Shown here: positions 13,203-19,773 of the stretch, piece after piece | Numbering within the stretch: the first letter of the stretch is position 1 | Layout of the letters: the number at the start of each line of letters is the position of its first letter | Virus record (IMG/VR): IMGVR_UViG_3300042375_000481 | Span: 1-24,323 of that record | DNA length: 24,323 nt | Origin: a virus | Direction: 5' to 3' (one strand) | Position numbers and translations under genes: made by a program | Notes under the pieces: model-generated | Told to the model about the DNA's origin: nothing | Database searches by the model: none | What the model saw: only the letters and a program-made list of their open reading frames with translations

Positions 13203-14894
13203 TTAGCTTAACGCTCCGTGATTAGGTAAATCATAAGTCCATTTTGCAACCTCTGGAGGGTTTTGCTCGAAGTTTGCTTCTTTTCTAAGGCTTGGGTCAA
13301 GGTCATTTAGCATTTTTCGTGCTTGTGCGCTTGTTAATCTGTCGTTATTTTTCTTCAAAAAGATACTACGTTGCCAAAAGTGTTTGCAATTAACCCCTCC
13401 TTTGTATAAAAATAGGTTGTAAGTGTCTGCTCCTTGTGGTCCAAAACCTTTATTAACCGCTTTTCGACTTGCATTTTCTATATCTTCCTTTCTAAAAAGT
13501 AGATTTGCGCCCATCATTTTACGACAAAAGGCTCTTTCGGGTGTCATACTTCCCTTGTATTCGTATCTAATTTTGAATAGTTTAGTATCTTGTTCGCTTG
13601 TACGTTCTGCAAAAGCACTAGGAGCATAAGCAAGTTGTAAAGAGGACATATTTAATGCTGTTTCTGTTACTTTAGAATCTGCGTTGTACTCGCTTTCGTC
13701 TATTGCTTCCCATTCGTTAAGGTCTATTTGTTCTCCTAACTCTAACAAAGCATCGGCAAACATATCGTCTGTATGGTCGTGATTGCATTGAACGTGTGCG
13801 CTTAATTGTGTTGCTTCTTGTGCTACCTTTCTAAGTGGTATAAAATCTAAATCAATAACAAGACCTGCATCGGTAAAGATTTCCATTAAAGCGTCTAAGA
13901 TTACCTCTTTCTTTGGAGTAATTACGTTAATCATCAATTCGTTAAATGCGCTTTCCATTTCGTTGGCATTGTTTCCCATTCCTGTATTGTCTTTAATACC
14001 AAAAAGTATTGGAGAAGTTACCCGGTGCGAGATCATAATCTTCTGTCCTGATTCGGCACTTAAAAATTCGTATTGTTTGTGTGCTTCGGAAACTTCTAAC
14101 GCTTCGACTGTGATAGCGTTTTCTTTGTTCTCGTTAAAGTTTAAAACAAATTTCCCTGCTCCTTGTGAACCTGTTAATTTGTCTTTAATGTCTTTTTGGA
14201 TTTCTCTTTTAACATCTTCGCTCTCTGGTGTACCGTTGTTCATATTTACGATGTGACCGAAAGACAAACCATTCTTAATATGATTGATACAGTAGTTGGC
14301 TATTTCTTCCTCTAACTCTGCATAAGGTAAACCTGCTAGATAAGTTGGATCTGTAAAATAAGTTTTCCCTACTTGATAATCGGATATAACATAAATAAAC
14401 GAACCCTCACTTTTTTTCTTAAAGTCAAACGATTCTATAAATAAAGGCTCGTATTTTCGGGTGTTGTTAAAATCCTGACTAAACCAATAGCCTGTAATAT
14501 CCCCGTTTTCATCCATTTTTTGAGGACAAACTTTATTTTTAGGTATGTGTTTCGCTTGTTTTAACTCGCCTTTTTTGTAGATTAATTCTATTGCAGCTTC
14601 GCCAAACAAAGCGTAGTCTTGACAAATTGACCGTAAATCATTCTTCCCTAAAATGGTTTTGATTGTGGCAAACTGTAAGGCTTTGCTATTTTGTTGCGTA
14701 GACATTAAACCCTTACCGTAAATAAACTGACTGTAAGAATCTATAATCGCTCTGTTAGTAGGGCTACCGTTGTAACGGTCTATAATGTATTGATAAAATG
14801 AATTTTTATCCCCATTTAATACCCACTCTTTAGACTGCACCTCTTTTACTTGTGGTCTAATATAATTTGATAATTGGATAACTTCTATACTCAT
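13203..14894 (-). CDS. Portal protein (563 aa from ATG)
   Basis: Forms the dodecameric DNA channel at the capsid vertex. The pattern is that of HK97/SPP1-type portals: NRAIIDSYSQFIYGKGL near residues 50-66, a GEAAIELIYKKGELKQAKHIPKNKVCPQ beta segment, GLSFGHIVNMNNGTPESEDVKREIQKDI (stem helices), and VTSPILFGIKDNTGMGNNANEMESAFNEL, the typical portal core. The C-terminal ~100 residues (GSMTPERAFCRKMMGANLLFRKEDIENAS...KHFWQRSIFLKK) extend beyond the core. A TTG at 14909 is in frame but the ATG at 14894 (MSIEVIQLSNYI) is preferred. The gene begins right after a terminator and has the shared upstream element. Confidence 0.85.
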   Translation of the reverse strand: MSIEVIQLSNYIRPQVKEVQSKEWVLNGDKNSFYQYIIDRYNGSPTNRAIIDSYSQFIYGKGLMSTQQNSKALQFATIKTILGKNDLRSICQDYALFGEAAIELIYKKGELKQAKHIPKNKVCPQKMDENGDITGYWFSQDFNNTRKYEPLFIESFDFKKKSEGSFIYVISDYQVGKTYFTDPTYLAGLPYAELEEEIANYCINHIKNGLSFGHIVNMNNGTPESEDVKREIQKDIKDKLTGSQGAGKFVLNFNENKENAITVEALEVSEAHKQYEFLSAESGQKIMISHRVTSPILFGIKDNTGMGNNANEMESAFNELMINVITPKKEVILDALMEIFTDAGLVIDLDFIPLRKVAQEATQLSAHVQCNHDHTDDMFADALLELGEQIDLNEWEAIDESEYNADSKVTETALNMSSLQLAYAPSAFAERTSEQDTKLFKIRYEYKGSMTPERAFCRKMMGANLLFRKEDIENASRKAVNKGFGPQGADTYNLFLYKGGVNCKHFWQRSIFLKKNNDRLTSAQARKMLNDLDPSLRKEANFEQNPPEVAKWTYDLPNHGALS

Positions 14895-14927
14895 ACTATT
14901 ATAATGCAAAAACTTTGTTTTGGCTCA
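14895..14927 (-). promoter_or_regulatory. Shared late element, copy A (upstream of portal)
   Basis: On the minus strand TGAGCCA (14927-14921), 11 bases, TTGCATTAT (14909-14901), 6 bases, then the portal ATG at 14894. The same two blocks with the same spacings precede the protease gene (copy B). It starts 3 bases after the U-tract of a terminator, so it must contain or overlap whatever starts new transcription or translation here. It does not match the Bacteroidota TTTG / TAnnTTTG promoter. Confidence 0.6.
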
Positions 14928-14930
14928 AAT

Positions 14931-14960
14931 AAAAAAGCCACTATACTTAAATAGTGGCTT
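14931..14960 (-). terminator. Intrinsic terminator before portal gene
   Basis: For leftward transcripts: AAGCCACTAT (14960-14951) pairs with ATAGTGGCTT (14944-14935), a perfect 10-bp stem with a 6-base loop, followed by a run of six Us (14936-14931). It follows the 172-residue structural gene and ends the capsid transcription unit. Confidence 0.85.
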
Positions 14961-14983
14961 GTTTAATAAAGTTATTGTTAAAA

Positions 14984-15502
14984 TTACGGTGCTACGTTAG
15001 TTACTGAAACTAATACTTCTAAGGCTGTTTTTGCACTTGATGACAAAGATGGAGAAACCACTTTATCTAACGCTTCTAATGTAATAGAATACCCTTGTGT
15101 ATCTGTAGATTTGTTTAGTACTGTTGCATCCATTCCAGAATCAATACCACAAACAATTACATTACCGTTGTAGTCTCTTACAAATGCGTAAACTCTACCA
15201 TACAATAAAGCAGAAAGTTCTACATCGCTTGTTACTCCTAATTTTGGAAGCACTAAAGACAACGATTTTTTAAACTCTACCGTTCTGTTTTCAGCGTTGA
15301 TAGTTCCTACATCTTCAAACTTATTTCCCGTTCCTTTTACTTGGTATCTAAACACCGCTGTAATTGAAGCAGGGATAGTTGTAACCTCTCCAGATGTAAC
15401 CGTAAATACTGCATCGTTATAGACTGCGAAGTCTACGCTTTTAATTCCTATTCTTGAATCCTTACAGGGTAACGCCCTGCCTTTTGTTATATCACAAGCC
15501 AT
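14984..15502 (-). CDS. Structural protein, possible tail tube (172 aa)
   Basis: The N-terminus MACDITKGRALPCKDSRIGIKSVDFA... matches by eye a well-represented group of Bacteroidota phage structural proteins ('MAC.lT.Gr.l.CkD..gGik.vyf..y'), often found in virions. The rest is beta-rich, with strands FRYQVKG, VEFKKSLSLVL and GYSITLEAL, consistent with a tail-tube or similar virion subunit. It follows the capsid gene after a hairpin and precedes the terminator. The role as tail tube is inferred from its size and beta pattern. Confidence 0.6.
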   Translation of the reverse strand: MACDITKGRALPCKDSRIGIKSVDFAVYNDAVFTVTSGEVTTIPASITAVFRYQVKGTGNKFEDVGTINAENRTVEFKKSLSLVLPKLGVTSDVELSALLYGRVYAFVRDYNGNVIVCGIDSGMDATVLNKSTDTQGYSITLEALDKVVSPSLSSSAKTALEVLVSVTNVAP

Positions 15503-15519
15503 TTATTTTAGTTTAAAAT

Positions 15520-15543
15520 AAGGGGAGAAACTAATCCCCCCTT
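15520..15543 (-). other. Hairpin between capsid and next structural gene
   Basis: AAGGGGGGA (15543-15535) pairs with TCTCCCCTT (15528-15520), 9 bp including one G-U, loop of 6. Only a weak U-tract follows (ATTTT). It could be a partial terminator or an RNA-stability element setting the ratio of capsid protein to the downstream protein. Confidence 0.55.
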
Positions 15544-15554
15544 GTTACTTGTTC

Positions 15555-16577
15555 TTATCCTGCGTACAATACGTTGAATTTTTGATTAACTACGTGAGCA
15601 GCGATTGTTACATTGTTTTTGATAAACATTTGTTCGCTGTTGTTAGCGATATAATCAACTTTCATTGTGTTTACATCAGAAAGTAAATCAGTACACCAAA
15701 TCAAATTAGATTTCAAAGCTGCGATAACTACTTTCTCAGGTAGTGGTACAAACTCTACTTTCAATCCGTTGAAGTAAATGTTTTGCGCACTTGCATCAAC
15801 ATCAAAAGGTTTAGTATAATCAGTAGTAACATTGTTAGCTGCGATTATAAATTGTCTGTGTGATCTTGGAGCGAATAAAGTAGGTTGTTCTGAACCTGAC
15901 AAAGCAGCGGCTGGAATAGCAGCGAAGATTTTGTCATACTCTGCTTTGATAGTAGAAGCTGAAATAGTAGTTCCTGCTACTTTGATACGAGTACCAACAC
16001 CTGCTGTAGCAGAAGCGTTAGAAGCGTTGTAAACCATTTTAGTTAATATACCATCAATTTGAGAAGCTGCTAAAGCGGCTACTTGTGTTTTTTCGGCTGC
16101 TCCAACTTCTGTGTTTAAAGTTCCTGCTGTAAGTGCTGCAACCGCTGTTTTAGTAGCTGAAGTTGCGCCATTCCAAAATTCATTCTCTAAAGCTAAAGAG
16201 ATTTGTTTAGCGTAAAGACCACCAATCAAAAGTCTTTCAAATTCAGTAGACATAATTTCCCAAGCACCTGGCTTGATGTCTTTTTTGAATCTTGAAAAAC
16301 GTAAGTTAGCAGGGTCAAATGTTTGGTAAAACTGACCTTTAACCGGTGTTACTGCTACATCAAAAGCAGTAAGAGAACCTGCTGTAGTAGGTACTCCACT
16401 TGTGTAGGCTTGTAGGGTTGCAGATGCTGTAGCTTCTGTAAAAATTGTTTCGGCTTTAACATCTTCTTCAAATGTTACAAGTCCTTTTCCTATGGTAGCA
16501 TTTTCGAATAAGATTTCTTCGATTATCGGTTCTGCTGCTACTCCTTTAATATCAATACTGTTATAAGTAATTGCCAT
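15555..16577 (-). CDS. Major capsid protein, HK97-like (340 aa)
   Basis: Main shell subunit. Features of Bacteroidota phage capsids of the HK97 fold: an N-terminal arm (AVEPIIEEILFENATIGKGLVTFEEDVKAETIF...), the pattern FDPANLRFSRFKKDIKPGAWE leading to LENEFWNG, and the A/P-domain core LFAPRSHRQFIIAANN ... NIYFNGLKVEFVPLPEKVVIAALKSNLIWCTDL ending MFIKNNVTIAAHVVNQKFNVLYAG. Ala/Thr/Ser content is high, as for an abundant structural protein. It directly follows the protease-scaffold gene (18-base gap) with which it assembles the prohead. Confidence 0.85.
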   Translation of the reverse strand: MAITYNSIDIKGVAAEPIIEEILFENATIGKGLVTFEEDVKAETIFTEATASATLQAYTSGVPTTAGSLTAFDVAVTPVKGQFYQTFDPANLRFSRFKKDIKPGAWEIMSTEFERLLIGGLYAKQISLALENEFWNGATSATKTAVAALTAGTLNTEVGAAEKTQVAALAASQIDGILTKMVYNASNASATAGVGTRIKVAGTTISASTIKAEYDKIFAAIPAAALSGSEQPTLFAPRSHRQFIIAANNVTTDYTKPFDVDASAQNIYFNGLKVEFVPLPEKVVIAALKSNLIWCTDLLSDVNTMKVDYIANNSEQMFIKNNVTIAAHVVNQKFNVLYAG

Positions 16578-16595
16578 TGTTTATTTTTTTTTAAA

Positions 16596-17699
16596 TTATT
16601 TTGTTGCTCTGCGTTTTTGTAATTCTGTCATTTCTTCCCAAGCCATTTCTTTAGCTGGTTTGTTTTTTGTCAAACTGATTGGTGCTTGTGCTTCCAATTC
16701 TGTTTTAAATTCGTTTCTCAATTCTGAAATTTTAGTTTCTAATTGACTTGCGAACTCTAAGGTCATTGCGTTTAAATCTTCTTTAGAAAGTTGATAAAAA
16801 ACTTCTTGAGTTGATTTCTCGCTTTTAACTACCGGTGAAGTTGTTGGTGCTGCTGCCATTGGTGCAGGTGCGTTTTCGTCTTTAACCTCTGCATCAGGCG
16901 AACCAATACTTGTTACTGCTGAACCAGCTACTGTGATAACCATACCATCTGCAAGAGTATATTCTCCATCAGGTACAGGTAATTCTCCATCTGTTCCTTT
17001 CATTGACATAATAGTACCCTCTGCGATTGTATCGCCCTCAAAGTTGAAAGTGATACTACCATCTTGATTGGCAATACTTCCAAGATTAACCTCTGTTTCT
17101 TTTTTCAAAGACAAAGAAGCAAACCCTTGTTTAATAGCATCTACGATTTCGTTTACATTCATTTCTTGTTTGTTTAAATTAATTTGCTCTAAGTCGAAAA
17201 ATCCATCTATTGAAAATCCCGTTACTTTTCCTGTTTTGATATAGTCATTCCATACTTGCTCGTTATCCACTTTCATAGAAGCAAACCACGTTCCTATTGG
17301 CTCATCGAATCCGTGTAGTACGGACTTGTCGTTTACCATATCTTCCTTAATCCAACTTTCAACAAATGTTACATCGGATAACTTCATATCTTCGTTATGC
17401 TCTAATGTCGAACTGCTTTGATAGTTTTGTTTTAAGAAATTTTGAGAAGCAAGTAATATTGTTTCGGCAGGAAATACGATGTTGAACTCCTTACCGTTTT
17501 GATTTCTGTATATTGGTTTTTCTGGAATAAGCACCGCCCCGAGTAGTATTCTTTTTTCGGTGTCGATTGCTTTTAATTGTAGTTTAGTATCTTCTTTGAG
17601 TGCAATAAACATAGAATCCATTGCAGGATTTTCGACAAGTGATATGCCATATACTCCTGTAGTCTCGCCCTCTTTGAATATTACTTTGTATGTTTCCAT
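16596..17699 (-). CDS. Prohead protease-scaffold fusion, XkdF-like (367 aa from ATG)
   Basis: Residues 1-170 match the XkdF-like serine protease: YGISLVENPAM, GAVLIPEKPIYR, catalytic His101 in STLEHNED, and Ser163 in GFSIDGFF; the third catalytic residue is not certain. After a linker, residues 223-267 hold a beta motif (PVPDGEYTLADGMVITVAGSAV) recurrent in Bacteroidota phage scaffolds, then a Pro/Ala-rich hinge and a coiled coil (about 305-340, LEFASQLETKISELRNEF) like a scaffold. An in-frame ATG at 17162 (Met180, MNVNEIVDAI) could give a separate scaffold. TTG at 17714 is in frame but ATG at 17699 is preferred. It precedes the capsid gene. Confidence 0.85.
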   Translation of the reverse strand: METYKVIFKEGETTGVYGISLVENPAMDSMFIALKEDTKLQLKAIDTEKRILLGAVLIPEKPIYRNQNGKEFNIVFPAETILLASQNFLKQNYQSSSTLEHNEDMKLSDVTFVESWIKEDMVNDKSVLHGFDEPIGTWFASMKVDNEQVWNDYIKTGKVTGFSIDGFFDLEQINLNKQEMNVNEIVDAIKQGFASLSLKKETEVNLGSIANQDGSITFNFEGDTIAEGTIMSMKGTDGELPVPDGEYTLADGMVITVAGSAVTSIGSPDAEVKDENAPAPMAAAPTTSPVVKSEKSTQEVFYQLSKEDLNAMTLEFASQLETKISELRNEFKTELEAQAPISLTKNKPAKEMAWEEMTELQKRRATK

Positions 17700-17732
17700 A
17701 TTTAGATAATGCAATAGTTGTAAAGTGGCTCA
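17700..17732 (-). promoter_or_regulatory. Shared late element, copy B (upstream of protease)
   Basis: On the minus strand TGAGCCA (17732-17726), 11 bases, TTGCATTAT (17714-17706), 6 bases, ATG at 17699. Block sequences and both spacings are identical to copy A at 14895-14927, while the 11-base spacers differ. It lies 18 bases past a terminator. Likely a phage-specific promoter or translation-start element. Confidence 0.6.
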
Positions 17733-17750
17733 TATTTATTTTAAAGGCAT

Positions 17751-17774
17751 AAAAAAACCACTCGTTAAAGTGGT
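17751..17774 (-). terminator. Intrinsic terminator after tail block
   Basis: For leftward transcripts: ACCACT (17774-17769), loop TTAACG, AGTGGT (17762-17757), then seven Us (17757-17751). The stem is only 6 bp, but the T-tract is strong. It follows the small acidic gene and separates the tail block from the protease-capsid unit. Confidence 0.7.
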
Positions 17775-17782
17775 CGTTTTAA

Positions 17783-18004
17783 TTAATCTTCAAAGTGTTC
17801 ATCATACATCATATTTATTTGATGTTCTATTAGTCGTAAAGCCTTTCGTTTTATCTCGTTTACCCTGATTTTATCCGATTCTAAATAAGAATCAAAACCA
17901 TCGACTGCGTTTAAAGCCTGATTGCAAATAGAAACTACTTCGTAACGGGTATCGCTTTGCTCGTATTCCATATCGTCATAGATAGGATCGTCTTGTTCTT
18001 CCAT
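17783..18004 (-). CDS. Small acidic helical protein (73 aa)
   Basis: The first 20 residues are highly acidic (MEEQDDPIYDDMEYEQSD), the rest forms two helices (VVSICNQALNAVDGFDSYL; VNEIKRKALRLIEHQINMMYDEHFED). It begins 3 bases after the tape-measure stop and is the last gene before the terminator at 17751-17774. A tail-assembly or regulatory role is possible; no family is recognised. Confidence 0.5.
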   Translation of the reverse strand: MEEQDDPIYDDMEYEQSDTRYEVVSICNQALNAVDGFDSYLESDKIRVNEIKRKALRLIEHQINMMYDEHFED

Positions 18005-18007
18005 AAT

Positions 18008-19636
18008 TTAACTATTAAAAGTGGCTGTTGCTATTCTATTACGGTCTAAACTTTGTGCTGTAGTCATATTGCCTGATACTACAAACGCTTCTACGGGTCT
18101 GTTTTGACTTTTACCAATACTTTGAGCAAGTTGATTGTTTGAGTTTTGCCCTACTATGTTAAATTGTGGGGGTGCGCTTTGTCTACCTCCATCGTTACCA
18201 CCTGCTGAACCTCCACCTGCTGCACCTCCTCCAGATAGTATGCTTTTTGCTCTTACTACGTTTGAGGTAATCATTGCAAGTGAACCTGCGTAAGAAGATG
18301 CCATTGCTATTGCCCCTAAAATTCCTGCCGCTGGTCCTCCAACACTTGCCGCCCCTTTTCCTGCATCTATCGCCATAGGTATTGCAGAAGATATTGCTTT
18401 CCCCGTATCGATTGCTATTTGAGCAAGTGCCATTCCTTTGCGTAATGTAGTGGCTGCTTTGGATTTTTTCATTCCTAACTGCTCCATATTTTCAATTAGC
18501 GTTGCTGTACTGTCTGCCATTGAAAATAAAGAATCGTGTAGTTGTTGCTCTACTTTTTTCTTGTAATCTCTTTGCTCATCTTCAAAGGCTTTCTTTTCGT
18601 CTGCATCGGCAACCATACGAGCGTATGCGTTTGCGCTCCTTTGATTTTCTTTATCATTTTTTTCCTCCCAATCCTTATCCCTTTGTATTTGCCTTTCTTT
18701 TTCTTCTTCTAATTCATCTTGAAGCGCATCGTGTCTTGTTTCGGCTTCTGTTTTAATTTTTTCTAATAATAATGCCTTAGCTTCTTCTTCTTTCTTCTTT
18801 TTATCTGCTGCTGATTTTTCGTTATCAGTTTTTATTTTATCCGCATCTTCTTTCGCTTTCTTTTCTTTTGCGGCTTGTCTATCTGCTTCCGATTTATCAA
18901 TTTCCCTATTGGCTGTTTCTCTAAGTATTTTTAATTTAGCAAGTTTTTGCTGTTCGCTTAGTGTTTCATCTTCATTAATATCTTTAACGTGTTGAGCATA
19001 TTTTGAGTTTGCTTCAATTTTTCTTTTTGTAAACTCATCATAAGTATCTCCGTAGGCTTCTAATGCAAATTTATTTTTCGATAATGTTTTATCTGCTTGT
19101 TCTCCTAATCTGTCTAATTCACGGGAAGCATCAGAAGTAACTCCTATAAAGTCTGTGACAGCTTCTACTAATGAATTAAATATAGCACCTATAACCGCAA
19201 GACCAGGAACAAGATTCATAACTGCTTTTTTAACCTTGTCAAAGTTTGCAATCAATAAACCCAATCCTACAACTATTGCACCTATCCCCGTTCCTACTAA
19301 TGCAAGTCTAAAGACTTTCATCGCACCCGTAGAAGCACCAACTACTGTAGCATAAGCCGCTTGTATCGCTGTAGATATTTTACTTTGTTTTGCAAATAAC
19401 GCTGTTGCTTCAACTGCATCTTTTACAGTCATAGCAAGTCCACCCGTTGCATCGTTAAGCAATCCCATTGCCCCTCCATTATCTAATACAGATAGAGAAG
19501 ATTCTTTCATTGAACCAGTCACTCCATTTGATGCGCCTTGTAAACTATTTAAAGATTTGTCTAAATCCTTAACGTGTTTATCTGTAACTGAAATATTATC
19601 TTTGATTACAATATTTACTACTTTCTCTATTGCCAT
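18008..19636 (-). CDS. Tape-measure-like protein (542 aa)
   Basis: Sets tail length. N-terminus (VVNIVIKDNISVTDKHVKDLDKSLNSL) and C-terminus (TTAQSLDRNRIATATF) match Bacteroidota tape measures. Hydrophobic helices at about 108-165 (FRLALVGTGIGAIVVGLGLLIANF...) and again at 440-470 are typical membrane-active parts. Between them is a long charged coiled coil (about 200-370: ...KEDADKIKTDNEKSAADKKKKEEEAKALL...). It is short for the family, suggesting a short to medium tail. A Gly/Ser-rich stretch (GGGAAGGGSAGGNDGG) precedes the C-terminal domain. The lysine-rich segment gives the DNA a purine-biased look. Confidence 0.8.
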   Translation of the reverse strand: MAIEKVVNIVIKDNISVTDKHVKDLDKSLNSLQGASNGVTGSMKESSLSVLDNGGAMGLLNDATGGLAMTVKDAVEATALFAKQSKISTAIQAAYATVVGASTGAMKVFRLALVGTGIGAIVVGLGLLIANFDKVKKAVMNLVPGLAVIGAIFNSLVEAVTDFIGVTSDASRELDRLGEQADKTLSKNKFALEAYGDTYDEFTKRKIEANSKYAQHVKDINEDETLSEQQKLAKLKILRETANREIDKSEADRQAAKEKKAKEDADKIKTDNEKSAADKKKKEEEAKALLLEKIKTEAETRHDALQDELEEEKERQIQRDKDWEEKNDKENQRSANAYARMVADADEKKAFEDEQRDYKKKVEQQLHDSLFSMADSTATLIENMEQLGMKKSKAATTLRKGMALAQIAIDTGKAISSAIPMAIDAGKGAASVGGPAAGILGAIAMASSYAGSLAMITSNVVRAKSILSGGGAAGGGSAGGNDGGRQSAPPQFNIVGQNSNNQLAQSIGKSQNRPVEAFVVSGNMTTAQSLDRNRIATATFNS

Positions 19637-19773
19637 AATATCCTTTTTATTTTTGTAACCGTTCCTTTAAAATTTGTTGGTAGTTCATACTTCCCTTTTG
19701 CTATCTCTATAACCTCGCTTTTCGTACCGTACCACTCGCTAGAAGTGAGCAGGTCAATGACTACCTTTATCAT
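19627..19773 (-). CDS. 48-residue ORF coupled to tape measure
   Basis: Begins with an ATGA overlap with the end of the large tail protein and ends 10 bases inside the tape-measure gene, filling the 133-base gap. The product MIKVVIDLLTSSEWYGTKSE... continues with basic residues and ends RILWQ. Overlaps on both sides point to a real coupled gene, perhaps a small tail-assembly factor. No family is recognised. Confidence 0.5.
   Translation of the reverse strand: MIKVVIDLLTSSEWYGTKSEVIEIAKGKYELPTNFKGTVTKIKRILWQ

Noticed and set aside
13963-14256. 97-codon plus-strand frame opposite the portal gene
   Set aside because: Antisense shadow of the portal core; no promoter or domain evidence.
14895-14909. 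TTG starts giving MHYNSM (portal) and, at 17700-17714, MHYLNM (protease)
   Set aside because: The in-frame likeness comes from the shared TTGCATTAT block. ATG six bases later gives sensible starts, and TGA lies in frame just upstream; kept only as part of the regulatory-element finding.
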